In this document: positions 46,186 through 56,480 of the stretch, one piece after another
How positions within the stretch are numbered: the first letter of the stretch is position 1
How the letters are laid out: every line of letters begins with the position of its first letter
DNA from: Wukongibacter sp050859025
GTDB lineage: Bacteria > Bacillota > Clostridia > Peptostreptococcales > Caminicellaceae
DNA: 64,000 bases
Reading direction: 5' to 3'
NCBI RefSeq assembly: GCF_050859025.1
Contig: NZ_CP138200.1
Location: 2,666,001 to 2,730,000 of the forward strand
Position numbers and translations under genes: made by a program
Notes under the pieces: generated by a model
The model's database searches: none
The model's input: only the letters and a program-made list of their open reading frames with translations
Told to the model about the DNA's origin: nothing

Positions 46186-49100
46186 ATGGAGAGTTTATTA
46201 GACTTAAATCTGATGGACATGGAATCGAGTAGCAATACAGAAATTGAGATTGAAGAGTTTTGCTCAGGAGACATTGCTATTATTGGAATTTCAGGGGCCT
46301 TTAGTGAAGCTAAAGATGCACAGCAGTTCTGGGAAAATATTAAAAATGGGGAGGATTGTATGAAACCATTTCCTCCGAAACGAGCTAAAGCTATGGATGT
46401 TTTAGCTGATGGCCTAGGAATATTTCCTGAAGCTCGTGAATATTCCAGAGGAGGTTTTCTTGAAGAAATTGATAATTTTGATTATGGCTTTTTTGGATTA
46501 TCTCCTAAGGAGGCAAGTCTTATGGACCCAAATCAGAGGCTTTTTCTTCAAACGGGAATAAAGGCCATTGAGGACGCTGGGTATGGTGGAAAGAAGCTAG
46601 TTGGTAGAAATGTAGGAGTTTATGCTGGGTATAGTGATGACTTTGGTATTGATTATAAAACTATAGTCTCAAGGGTGGACCCCTCATTGTTTTCTATGGG
46701 GATTTCAGGAAATGTAAAGTCAATTATTCCAAGCCGAATTTCCTATATAATGGATTTTAAAGGTCCCAGTGTAGTTATTGATACTGCGTGTTCGTCTGCG
46801 TTGGTTGCTATACACATGGCTTGCCAAGCAATTAGGAATAATCAATGTGAGATGGCATTAGCAGGAGCTGTAAAAATTAATTTGATGCCTATAGGTGGAG
46901 GAAAGGGAGCAGGAATTGGTATTGAATCTTCCGATGGAAAAACTAGAACCTTTGATGACACATCCGATGGAACAGGTATAGGTGAAGGGGTAGGAGTAAT
47001 TATACTTAAGCCCCTTAGCAAAGCAATAAACGACAGAGATAGCATTTATGCTGTAATAAAGGGAAGTGCATATAATCAGGATGGGGCATCTATGGGGATA
47101 ACAGCTCCAAATGCCAAGGCTCAACAGGAAGTGATTACTAAGGCTTGGACCGCTGCAGGAATAGAGCCAGAATCTATCTCCTATATAGAGGCTCACGGTA
47201 CTGGAACAAAATTAGGAGATCCTATTGAGATAGATGGTATTGAAAGTGCCTTTAGAAAGTATACAAATAGGAAGCAGTTTTGTGCCATTGGGTCTGTTAA
47301 GACCAATATAGGACATTTAGATAATGCTGCCGGGATTGCGGGTATTATAAAGGCCGCATATGCTTTAAAGACAAAAAAATTACCACCTACGATTAATTTT
47401 AATATTCCAAATAGAAATATTAGCTTCGAAAGCTCGCCTGTATATGTTAATAGTCGGTTATCAGAATGGCAGGCTAAGGAGTCACCTCGTAGGTGTGGTG
47501 TAAGTTCATTTGGACTTAGTGGCACAAATTGCCACATAGTCATGGAGGAAGGCCCAGAGATCCAGAACAATACAGTCAACAATAATGGCACAGATTCTTT
47601 GAGGATATTAACTCTGTCTGCTAAGTCAGAAAATTCCTTGAAGGCTTTAATTAATGAATATAGAGAGCTTTGCAAAAAAGGTTTTTGCTACTCCATAGAT
47701 GACTTATGTTATACAGCCAATACTGGAAGAGGACATCATAATTATAGAGTGGCTATTATCATAAAAAATGAAAATGATCTTAGAAAAAAAATAGATGAAA
47801 TAAGCAATACGGATTTGAATGGTATATCAATAGAAGGTTTATATTATGGAAAGCATCGGATTGTGCCAGAGCATAAAAACAATAGAAGCGAAGGGGCTAT
47901 TACGGAAGAGGAAATCAAGGGATTAACTTCTGAGTGGAATAAAAATGTAGAAGGCTTTGTGGATGATAGTGGAGAAACTATTGAAGCCTTAGAGTTGATA
48001 TGTAAACTTTATATTGCTGGAGCCGATGTTGACTTTGATAAATTGTATAGGAATGCGGCTTACAGGAGAGTAAATTTACCGACATATCCCTTTGAGAAGA
48101 AAAGCTGCTGGATAACGTTAGAAAATAATCAAATTGGGGTTAATGAAGCAAATGACAAATACCTAAAGGAGATTAATCATCCGTTGCTTGACAGCTGTCT
48201 AGCCCAGTCCCTAGATACACAGATTTACTATACTAAGTTCAGTGTAGATAAGCATTGGGAGTTAAGTGAGCATAAGGTAAAGGGGAATTATGTGGCTCCA
48301 GGTACAACGTACTTAGAAATGATAAGAGAGGTTTACTCAAGACATATTAACAAAAATAATATGGAGCTTCGAGATATTGTTTTTATAAAGCCAATGGCAG
48401 TTAATTATGGTGAAACTAGAGAAGTTCAAACTGTAATAAGGATAAATGATGGATACTATGATGTATATATAGCCAGTCGACTAGATAGTGATGATCTATG
48501 GACTAAGCATGTTGAGGGGAAGATCATTGATCTAGATTTTGATGAATGCAAGAGTTATGATATAGAATCAATAAAAGAGCGTTGCGTTAATCGTAGTGAT
48601 GCCAGTCATAGATATAAATCCGAGGGTGTGATTGATACTGGTGAAAGATGGAACACAATAAAGGAAATATATCTTGGAGATGAGGAGCTTATTGCATATC
48701 TGGAGCTTGATGACAGGTTTTTAGAGGAAGTAAATATATACGGATTGCATCCAGCACTTATGGATTGTGGTGTAAATATTGAAATAAGAAGTATAGATGA
48801 AGATTTATACCTTCCATTTTACTATAAGCGTTTAAAAATCTATGGTCCAATGCCTCAAAAATTCTTTAGCTATACAAGAAGAAGAGCTAATGAAAGCAAG
48901 ACAAAAGAGTCAGTTTCCTTCGATATTTCATTAATAGATCAGAACGGAAAGGCCTTTGCTGAAGTTGAAGGCTACACGATTAAAAAAGTTAAGGAAAGAG
49001 ATTTATTGATTAGTGGCAAGAGCGGACCTGATTACTATGACTTGGTGTGGAAAGAGAAGAAGCTAGAAGGTTTTTCATCGGATTTTAGAGACGGGAGCAT

Positions 49101-51951
49101 ACTTGTTATCAAGGATCAGAAAGGATTTGGAAATAGACTTATAGATAGACTTAGAAAAGATGGAAGGCAAGTTATAGAGGTTAGTGCCGGAAAAGAATAT
49201 AAGAAAATATGTGATAGCAAATATGAGGTAGGCATTTGTGAAGAGGATTATATAAAACTGTTACAAGATAATTATAGAGAATTATCATACATTTTTCATC
49301 TGCAAAGCATTATAGACGATAGGGGCGAAGATGGTCTAGAAAATTTATATAGAAAACAAAGAAATGGAGTAGATAGTTTATTTTATCTTGTTAAGGCAAT
49401 AAACAAAGTTGTATTAGAAAATGAGCTGGATATTTTTCTTATAGGTGATTGCGGTAATGTTGTCACTAAGAATGAGGAGAGGATAAACCCTGAGACTGCA
49501 ATGCTTTTTGGTCTAGGAAAATCAATAGGAGAAGAGAATAAAAAGGTAAATTGTAGAGCGTTGGATATTGATAAAGATATATCAATTGAAGACCTTTTAA
49601 CTGAACTAAAAACTAGTAATAGAAATTACATTACAGCCTATAGAGATGGAAAAAGATTTGTAGAAATATTTGAAGAAGCCAATATTGAAAAGGCTAAAAA
49701 GAAAGAAATTACTCTAGATAATATAGGTGCCTATCTTATAACAGGAGGAACTGGAGGATTAGGCTTAGAGATTGCCAAGTATCTTTCTTCTAAGGAAAGT
49801 ATCAATTTATGTTTGGTTAATAGATCAGGGTTTATCGACAAGAAGGACTGGAATAGGATTTTAACTGAAGATAAAGATGAAAAGCTCTGTAATAAGATAA
49901 GGATTCTTAAAGAAATTGAAGAGCATGGATCGACTGTTAACTGTTTTTCAGTAGACATTACAAAATTAGAAGATACTAAAAGCTTGATTGATGATATCAA
50001 GAAAGAGTATGGAAAAATAAATGGCATAGTTCATTGTGCAGGTATTCCAGGAGACGGCTTTATTAGAGGGAAAAGTAAAGAGACCTTTGATGAAGTTATT
50101 AGGCCCAAGGTTCAGGGGACATGGATACTTGACCATCTGACTCAAGGGGATGAACTAGATTTCTTTGTAATGTTTTCATCTGTTACTTCTATTTTAGGAG
50201 GGGCAGGGCAAGGAGACTATACAGCTGCAAATGCCTATATGGATACCTTTACATATCAGAGAACTGCAAAGGGAAAAAGGAGCTTATCTATAAACTGGCC
50301 AGCTTGGAAGGAAACTGGAATGGCAGTGGATTTGAATGTTGAAGATAATGGACCCTTTAGAGCTATTTCTAGTGAATATGCAATTATGTCCTTTGATGAG
50401 ATGATTCATAGAGAAATACCTAGAATATTAGTTTCAGAAATAAATTATGAAAGTGAAGCTCTGAAAAATGAAGACAAAATGCCATTTGAGCTATCATATA
50501 AAATTAAGAATCTTGTTAATCAAAGAAGGCATAAAAAGTCTAATGGTTTAGATAGAAAAGTAGCTTCTAAGAATGTTATTTTAGCAGGTGAGGATAAGAA
50601 CGGGAGTTATTCGGAGACAGAGCAATTGATAGCAAATATTTGGGGAAGGCTTTTGGAGGTAGATGAAATAGACGTAAGCTGTAGCTTCTTTGAAATGGGA
50701 GGAAATTCACTGTTTGCTATTAAAATGGAATTAGAAATGGAAAAGCATGGTATGCCAATAGAGTATTCTGATATAGAGAATTATCCTACAATCAGTGAGT
50801 TGGCGGCATATGTTGATGGTGATTTAGTACAAGAGGTAAAGATGAGCTTAATATCAGAAGAAGAGATAGTCGCTAGTGCTGAAGTAGAATCGGATGATGT
50901 AGTATTAGAAGGCATTGAACCCATTAATGAAGTTATTTATAAGGGCTGCTTCTATAGAGCTTTTTTACCTATATTAAAGTATTTTAACAGAAATATACTT
51001 AGATTTATTGTGAATGATGTAATTGTATATGATACAGATATTGTAAGTGAAGATAAATATTTTACTGTAAAATATGTTGCTGATAAGCCATTGCAGCAAT
51101 TATGTAGAGATATTTCCTTTGAGATCCACAGTAAAGTCAAAAGCAAGGAAATAGTTAAGGATATTAAAGAGGCATTGTCAAAGGGTAGACCTGTAATAAT
51201 CTCCGTTGACTGTTTTTATGAGTCCATGAGGAATGATACATACAATAAAATTCACTGGCCACACAACCTTTTAGTCTATGGATATAATGAAAAGGAAAAA
51301 ACCTTCAATGTCCTTGAACATAAGAACAGAGGAAGTGTAATATACGATAAATGTATTATAAGTTATTCAGATGTAATTAATAGTTATCAAGGATATATTG
51401 AAAATTATAGAAACTTAGATATAGTTAATTCTGATTTCAACTATCTAACATTTGATGATAGGGAAGAATATCCTACATATTTTGAAATACATAATAGTGT
51501 AGGAAAATCAGAAATCGAATTTAAAACAGAAATGATTAGGGACACTTTTATAAGCAATTTACTTAAAAAGGATGAATTGATTTTAGGAGGAATAGAAAAA
51601 CTAAATAAATTTACTGAAAAGTTTTCTAGAATTGTACTAAAGGAAGAGCTGCTTAGGGAAAACGGCGAGGGATTACTTGCAATTCTGAATACAATTATTA
51701 ATGCAAAACAAATTGAAGAATATAGAGTTAAACATCTATTTCCAGAACATTCAGCGCTGATTGATACTTTAGGAGAAATAGTTGAGAAATGGGAAAATAT
51801 TCGTAGAATTATTGCAAAGTATATTTATTCAACAAGGTATAGGCTAAGGGATATGAATTCTTCAATAGCAGAAATAAATCAGGCGTATCACCTGGAGAAG
51901 AAGTTCTATAACGAGTTTTTTGAGATCTTGAGAAGGTCAGGGCAAAAATAA
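46186..51951 (+). CDS. PKS KS-DH-KR-ACP with C-terminal BtrH-like acyltransferase domain
   Basis: A 1921-residue PKS. KS is about 25-455 (C202 in DTACSSA, EAHGTGT, NIGH). DH is about 660-940 with intact HxxxGxxxxP (H696-P705) and acidic D860 in HPALMD, although the usual Q/H four residues on is Asn. KR is about 1180-1445 (TGGTGGLG, Y1345). ACP is about 1475-1545 (GGNSL, S1508). The last 350 residues are unlike any PKS domain and resemble BtrH, the papain-fold enzyme that moves an acyl group off an ACP in butirosin synthesis. Visible positions are C1588 in GCFYRA, D1675 in ISVDCFY and H1693 in HWPHNLLVYGY. The ATG at 46186 has GTGGAGG upstream; ATG 46165 is not supported. The next protein starts with a lone PCP. 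Confidence 0.85.
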   Translation: MESLLDLNLMDMESSSNTEIEIEEFCSGDIAIIGISGAFSEAKDAQQFWENIKNGEDCMKPFPPKRAKAMDVLADGLGIFPEAREYSRGGFLEEIDNFDYGFFGLSPKEASLMDPNQRLFLQTGIKAIEDAGYGGKKLVGRNVGVYAGYSDDFGIDYKTIVSRVDPSLFSMGISGNVKSIIPSRISYIMDFKGPSVVIDTACSSALVAIHMACQAIRNNQCEMALAGAVKINLMPIGGGKGAGIGIESSDGKTRTFDDTSDGTGIGEGVGVIILKPLSKAINDRDSIYAVIKGSAYNQDGASMGITAPNAKAQQEVITKAWTAAGIEPESISYIEAHGTGTKLGDPIEIDGIESAFRKYTNRKQFCAIGSVKTNIGHLDNAAGIAGIIKAAYALKTKKLPPTINFNIPNRNISFESSPVYVNSRLSEWQAKESPRRCGVSSFGLSGTNCHIVMEEGPEIQNNTVNNNGTDSLRILTLSAKSENSLKALINEYRELCKKGFCYSIDDLCYTANTGRGHHNYRVAIIIKNENDLRKKIDEISNTDLNGISIEGLYYGKHRIVPEHKNNRSEGAITEEEIKGLTSEWNKNVEGFVDDSGETIEALELICKLYIAGADVDFDKLYRNAAYRRVNLPTYPFEKKSCWITLENNQIGVNEANDKYLKEINHPLLDSCLAQSLDTQIYYTKFSVDKHWELSEHKVKGNYVAPGTTYLEMIREVYSRHINKNNMELRDIVFIKPMAVNYGETREVQTVIRINDGYYDVYIASRLDSDDLWTKHVEGKIIDLDFDECKSYDIESIKERCVNRSDASHRYKSEGVIDTGERWNTIKEIYLGDEELIAYLELDDRFLEEVNIYGLHPALMDCGVNIEIRSIDEDLYLPFYYKRLKIYGPMPQKFFSYTRRRANESKTKESVSFDISLIDQNGKAFAEVEGYTIKKVKERDLLISGKSGPDYYDLVWKEKKLEGFSSDFRDGSILVIKDQKGFGNRLIDRLRKDGRQVIEVSAGKEYKKICDSKYEVGICEEDYIKLLQDNYRELSYIFHLQSIIDDRGEDGLENLYRKQRNGVDSLFYLVKAINKVVLENELDIFLIGDCGNVVTKNEERINPETAMLFGLGKSIGEENKKVNCRALDIDKDISIEDLLTELKTSNRNYITAYRDGKRFVEIFEEANIEKAKKKEITLDNIGAYLITGGTGGLGLEIAKYLSSKESINLCLVNRSGFIDKKDWNRILTEDKDEKLCNKIRILKEIEEHGSTVNCFSVDITKLEDTKSLIDDIKKEYGKINGIVHCAGIPGDGFIRGKSKETFDEVIRPKVQGTWILDHLTQGDELDFFVMFSSVTSILGGAGQGDYTAANAYMDTFTYQRTAKGKRSLSINWPAWKETGMAVDLNVEDNGPFRAISSEYAIMSFDEMIHREIPRILVSEINYESEALKNEDKMPFELSYKIKNLVNQRRHKKSNGLDRKVASKNVILAGEDKNGSYSETEQLIANIWGRLLEVDEIDVSCSFFEMGGNSLFAIKMELEMEKHGMPIEYSDIENYPTISELAAYVDGDLVQEVKMSLISEEEIVASAEVESDDVVLEGIEPINEVIYKGCFYRAFLPILKYFNRNILRFIVNDVIVYDTDIVSEDKYFTVKYVADKPLQQLCRDISFEIHSKVKSKEIVKDIKEALSKGRPVIISVDCFYESMRNDTYNKIHWPHNLLVYGYNEKEKTFNVLEHKNRGSVIYDKCIISYSDVINSYQGYIENYRNLDIVNSDFNYLTFDDREEYPTYFEIHNSVGKSEIEFKTEMIRDTFISNLLKKDELILGGIEKLNKFTEKFSRIVLKEELLRENGEGLLAILNTIINAKQIEEYRVKHLFPEHSALIDTLGEIVEKWENIRRIIAKYIYSTRYRLRDMNSSIAEINQAYHLEKKFYNEFFEILRRSGQK

Positions 51952-52058
51952 GATTTAGTAAAGTATAAGTAGTGGTTTTAAGATGTAAACCATTAGCCTA
52001 ATGAAATAGATTTAAGGGATACAAATATTAAATTTGCTGAAAAAGGAGGTTGAATTAT

Positions 52059-55000
52059 ATGCACTATAAGTTGAATGAGATAGAAGATAAGATACTAGAG
52101 ATATGGAAGGAGATTCTAGAAGTAGAAGAACTTACGTTGGACGATGAATTTTTGAAAATCGGTGGGAATTCACTTAAAGCCATAGCTCTTCAAGTACAAA
52201 TCGAAGAAGAATTCAATATTGAGATTGAAATGGTTGATATGTTTAAGAATCTAACGGCAAGGGACTTGGCTAACTATGTATTTACCAAGGATAAAAAGGA
52301 ATATATTCAGATAGAGCCAGCAGAAAAGCAAGAATATTATCCGCTATCTTGGCCACAGGAATGGGTATTTTTTATGAGTTATTTTGAAAATAAGATGACT
52401 AATTTCAATTTGCCACTTACAATGATCTTTGAGTGCGAATTGGATATAGAACGCTTGGAGCAGGCCTTTAAGCTATTAGTTCAAAGACATGAAACCTTAA
52501 GGACAACCTTTGATTTTATAAAGGGAGAGCCAGTTCAGATTATCCATGAGGATATAGAATTCAATTTGGAATATTCTGTGGTTGAAAATAGAGAAATAAA
52601 TGACTTGATTGAAGGATTTATAAGGCCATTTGATCTAAAAAGAGGGCCGCTATTTAGGGCTGGAGTTGTTAAGCTCAATGAAAATAAACATCTACTAATT
52701 TTTGATATTCATCATATTATTTTTGATGGAACATCTCTAAATATATTATTATCAGAGCTTACAGACATATATGAAGGAAAAAGCCTTTCAGATTTGAAAA
52801 TTCAATATAAGGATTTTGCAACGTGGCAAAGAAAACATAAGCAAGATGAATTTGAAAAACTACAAGAATATTGGTCTAATGAGTTTCATGATGGAATTCC
52901 CTTACTTAATATGCCAAGAGACTACTCAAAACTTGATAATCAAGAATATATAGGAGCTAAAGAAAAATTTGTAGTACCTAGTGATATATATAAGAGATTA
53001 GATGAATTTTCAAAAAAATATAATGTGACAATGTATACTATCCTTTTGGCGATATACAATTTGTTGTTATCAAGATATACTAACCAAGAAGATATAGTAA
53101 TTGGAACATTATCGGCAGGAAGACAAGCTGCTGGCTTAGAAAATCTTTTAGGAATGTTTATTAATGTCTTTCCTATTAGAAATAGAGTTAATAGCAATAA
53201 CTCTGTCTTAGAATACATAGGCTCAGTGGAGGAATCGGTTATTAATGTATTTAAAAATCAAAATTATCCTATTAACGAGCTTGTTAGTAAAGTTGCCGGG
53301 GCAGAAAATAATTCTACAAAATTAATGTTCGATACAATATTTATTTTTCATAATCAGAGAGAGAATAATGATGTGTATTTTTCAGGGGTAAAGGGCAGTG
53401 TCTATGAATACGATCTAAATAATGCTAATGTAGATATTCAATTTGATATATGTAAGGGTGAAAATGATGTTTTGAACTGTGAACTTGAATATAACTCTAA
53501 TTTGTATCGTAAGGAATCAATAAGGAGAATGATTGGACATTTTTTAAAGCTTGCTGAGGAAATGTTTATATCCTTAGATAAAAAAGTATCGGATATAAAT
53601 ATGCTAACAATTGAAGAGAAAGATACTCTATTAAAGGGCTTCAATGAAACCTTTGTAGATTATAATAAAAATTCTGTATTTCATAAGCTGTTTGAAGAAC
53701 AAGTTGAGAGGACACCAGATAAAATAGCAGTGGTCTACGAAAATGATGAAATAACCTATAGTGAATTAAACAAGAAAGCTAACCAACTAGCTTATAAACT
53801 AAGAGACTTGAAAATAGACAAGGGGAGTGTTATTGCCCTAATGTCGGAAAGATCTATAGAAATGATTATAGGTATTCTAGGTATAATTAAAGCTGGAGGA
53901 GTGTATCTTCCAATTGACCCTGAGTACCCTAGGGAAAGAATAGAGTATATGCTTGAAGATAGCAATTCAAAGGGATTAATAACCCTATCCGATATGGCAG
54001 AAAAAATCGATTTTGGTAGACATCTTATATTTTTAGATGATGAAGAGCTTTATAGGGGAGATAATAGGAATCTTGAAAATATTAATTCTCCAGAAGATCT
54101 TATATATATTATATACACATCAGGTACTACTGGGAGTCCTAAGGGGGCTATGATCGAACATAGAAATTTAGTCAATGCGGCTATGGCGTGGCGGCATGAA
54201 TATAAGCTCAAGGAGTTTGAAGTAAATTTGCTTCAGATTGCAAAGTTTACCTTTGATGTATCAATAGGAGATTTGACTAAAGCATTGACTAACGGAGGAA
54301 AGCTAGTAATCTGTCCAAAGGAAGATAGGTATAATATTCCTAAGATATACTCGATAATCAAAGCTAAGGAAATAAGTATAATTGATACGGTGCCATCTTT
54401 AATTGTACCCTTGATGGATTATATATATGAATCGAATTTGAGTACTGAAGCATTGAAATTGCTAATCTTTGGAGGCGATAAATGCTCATTGTCGGATTTT
54501 AAAAGATTGCTTCAACGATATGGAAATAAAATTAGAATTGTTAATGGGTATGGTATAACGGAAGCTACTATTGAATCTAGTTATTTTGAAGAGGATATTG
54601 ATAAAATAGTATCTAGTGGAAGTACTCCTATAGGGAAACCCTTTAATAATATTAGATATTATATTCTTGATTCGAGGCTTAAGCTTAAACCAATTGGCGT
54701 TCCTGGAGAACTGTATATCTCAGGAGACTGTCTGGGAAGGGGATACCTAAATAATCCTAAATTGACATCTGAAAAATTTGTTCCAAATCCTTATGAGATA
54801 GATTCAAGAATGTATAGGACGGGAGATATTGCAAAGTGGCTTCCCGATGGTAATGTTGAATTTCTTGGTAGGATTGACCAGCAGATAAAAATTAATGGAT
54901 TTAGAATTGAGGTAGAGGAAATAGAAGCTCATTTGTTAAAATTCGATGGATTGAAAGAGGTTGCTGTGGTTGCACAAGATATCCCAGGAAGTAGCAATAA

Positions 55001-56327
55001 GAACCTTGTTGCCTTCTATACGTCAGATGAAGAAGTAAATGGTCAGAGCTTGAAGGAGTATTTGTTAAAAAAGCTTCCAGAATATATGTTGCCTACATTC
55101 TTTATAAAGGTTGACGAAATACCCTTATCTTCAAATGGAAAGATAGATAGGCGCGCACTTAAGCAGGTGCAATTAAAGGTTATAGAATCTAGTGTTTTTG
55201 TAAATCCAGAAAATGAAAGGGAAGAAAAGCTAATTAGAATATGGAATGATATATTAAATGTAGATGAAATAGGAGCCTGTAATGATTTTTTTGAGATCGG
55301 AGGAAGCTCTCTAAAAGCCATAGTACTTTCTGTAAAAATAAATGATGAATTTGGAGTTCAAATTCCTTTGGTGGATATATTTGAATTAAAAACTGTTAGA
55401 AAGATAGCTGAACGAATAGAGAGGCTTGAAGGGAATAGTGTTACTTCTTACTTTAACAATGCCGTTTTACTTAAGGAAGGTAATGAAGAAAATTTGTTTT
55501 TAATTCATTCGGGCAATGGTCTTGTCGATGGATACGTTGAATTTTGCAAAAATTCCAAATTAGATTATTCTTGCTGGGGTATCAAGGCAGATAAAATTGA
55601 CAATTTTAGTCCAAAGAATACTAATGTAAGTGAGATAGCTGAGAAATACATCAAAGTTATTAGATCTATTCAGCCTCAGGGACCATATAATATAGTTGGC
55701 TGGTGTCTTGGAGGTACTATTGCATTTGAAATAGTAAGACAGCTAGAGCTTGAAAATGAAGAAATTAAAATATTTGCGATGTTTAATAGTAGTCCTCCAA
55801 ATGGGAATGATAGTGGAGATGTTTTCAAATTTGAAGGAGAATATCAGTTAGTAAAGGATATATTTCCACAGATTATAACTGATAAAATATATGAATCAGA
55901 AAAGGAAAAGGAGCATTTGTGGATGGATGTTTTAGACCAGCTACATTCTAAAGATATTGATATGGAATATATGATTAATAATGTTGATAAAAAAATTCTT
56001 GAATTTGTACCATACTATGAAACAATGACTCTAAATGAATATATTTATGCACTCAATTTAAGACGAACCCTAGGTAATGCCGTATCAAGCTATATTCCTA
56101 AAAGCAAAATACAATCTAAAATGTATTATTTTAGGGCTAATGAAGAGCAGGCTGATAGTAGGAATTGCTGGAGTCAATATAGCATTAATGAGATGGAAAC
56201 CTATATAGTTGATGGAGATAATGATTCGATGATGGAAATGCCAAATGTCCTTGGACTGGCTAAGAAATTTGACAATGCTATTAGTTCAATGGATGAAAAT
56301 ATTAATGATGTAGAATTTAATTTTTAA
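52059..56327 (+). CDS. NRPS PCP-C-A(basic residue)-PCP-TE with degenerate thioesterase
   Basis: A 1422-residue protein that opens directly with a PCP (about 1-75; GGNSL, S38). C follows (95-525; HHIIFDG from H218), then A (545-1030; YTSGTTGSPKG at 686), PCP (1050-1125; GGSSL, S1084) and a thioesterase-like domain (1145-1410). The A code is D-V-G-D-I-G-G-I-E; the FDVSIGDLTKAL region resembles Orn/Dab-activating domains, so a basic amino acid is expected. The TE nucleophile motif reads GWCLGG (C1216 in place of Ser). The usual Asp is N1243 (FNSSPP) and the usual His is N1388 (GDNDSM), so classical hydrolysis or cyclisation is doubtful. ATG 52059 is chosen because AAAGGAGG (52042-52049) lies 9 bases upstream. 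Confidence 0.88.
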   Translation: MHYKLNEIEDKILEIWKEILEVEELTLDDEFLKIGGNSLKAIALQVQIEEEFNIEIEMVDMFKNLTARDLANYVFTKDKKEYIQIEPAEKQEYYPLSWPQEWVFFMSYFENKMTNFNLPLTMIFECELDIERLEQAFKLLVQRHETLRTTFDFIKGEPVQIIHEDIEFNLEYSVVENREINDLIEGFIRPFDLKRGPLFRAGVVKLNENKHLLIFDIHHIIFDGTSLNILLSELTDIYEGKSLSDLKIQYKDFATWQRKHKQDEFEKLQEYWSNEFHDGIPLLNMPRDYSKLDNQEYIGAKEKFVVPSDIYKRLDEFSKKYNVTMYTILLAIYNLLLSRYTNQEDIVIGTLSAGRQAAGLENLLGMFINVFPIRNRVNSNNSVLEYIGSVEESVINVFKNQNYPINELVSKVAGAENNSTKLMFDTIFIFHNQRENNDVYFSGVKGSVYEYDLNNANVDIQFDICKGENDVLNCELEYNSNLYRKESIRRMIGHFLKLAEEMFISLDKKVSDINMLTIEEKDTLLKGFNETFVDYNKNSVFHKLFEEQVERTPDKIAVVYENDEITYSELNKKANQLAYKLRDLKIDKGSVIALMSERSIEMIIGILGIIKAGGVYLPIDPEYPRERIEYMLEDSNSKGLITLSDMAEKIDFGRHLIFLDDEELYRGDNRNLENINSPEDLIYIIYTSGTTGSPKGAMIEHRNLVNAAMAWRHEYKLKEFEVNLLQIAKFTFDVSIGDLTKALTNGGKLVICPKEDRYNIPKIYSIIKAKEISIIDTVPSLIVPLMDYIYESNLSTEALKLLIFGGDKCSLSDFKRLLQRYGNKIRIVNGYGITEATIESSYFEEDIDKIVSSGSTPIGKPFNNIRYYILDSRLKLKPIGVPGELYISGDCLGRGYLNNPKLTSEKFVPNPYEIDSRMYRTGDIAKWLPDGNVEFLGRIDQQIKINGFRIEVEEIEAHLLKFDGLKEVAVVAQDIPGSSNKNLVAFYTSDEEVNGQSLKEYLLKKLPEYMLPTFFIKVDEIPLSSNGKIDRRALKQVQLKVIESSVFVNPENEREEKLIRIWNDILNVDEIGACNDFFEIGGSSLKAIVLSVKINDEFGVQIPLVDIFELKTVRKIAERIERLEGNSVTSYFNNAVLLKEGNEENLFLIHSGNGLVDGYVEFCKNSKLDYSCWGIKADKIDNFSPKNTNVSEIAEKYIKVIRSIQPQGPYNIVGWCLGGTIAFEIVRQLELENEEIKIFAMFNSSPPNGNDSGDVFKFEGEYQLVKDIFPQIITDKIYESEKEKEHLWMDVLDQLHSKDIDMEYMINNVDKKILEFVPYYETMTLNEYIYALNLRRTLGNAVSSYIPKSKIQSKMYYFRANEEQADSRNCWSQYSINEMETYIVDGDNDSMMEMPNVLGLAKKFDNAISSMDENINDVEFNF

Positions 56328-56345
56328 ATTAGATTCTAATTTCTA

Positions 56346-56449
56346 TATAGAGATTCCAGTCAAAACTTTAATTTATACACATCAAAAATCCTAAGAAGCA
56401 TCGGATATTTTGATATGTATAGATTAAGATTTACTTGGAACTCTCTATA
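56346..56449 (+). repeat. Palindromic intergenic element, copy 3 (inside the NRPS operon)
   Basis: A 104-bp imperfect palindrome starting TATAGAG (56346-56352) and ending CTCTATA (56443-56449). It has the same orientation as copy 2 but is more diverged. It fills most of the 153-base gap between two NRPS genes, beginning 18 bases after the upstream stop. Confidence 0.8.
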
Positions 56450-56480
56450 GTAGAATAACTATGAATAGGAGTAAATGAAA

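Noticed and set aside
47193..47675. 160-codon open frame on the minus strand inside the KS of the third PKS
   Set aside because: It lies entirely within a strongly conserved KS coding region, has no ribosome binding site and reads as the shadow of the real gene.
2948..56449. The repeated 104-bp elements as a CRISPR array
   Set aside because: Only three copies, kilobases apart, in both orientations, each a single long palindrome without spacers.
56328..56480. Missing N-terminal half of the Thr-module C domain hidden by a frameshift
   Set aside because: The upstream gap is filled by the palindromic element and contains no condensation-domain coding sequence in any frame.
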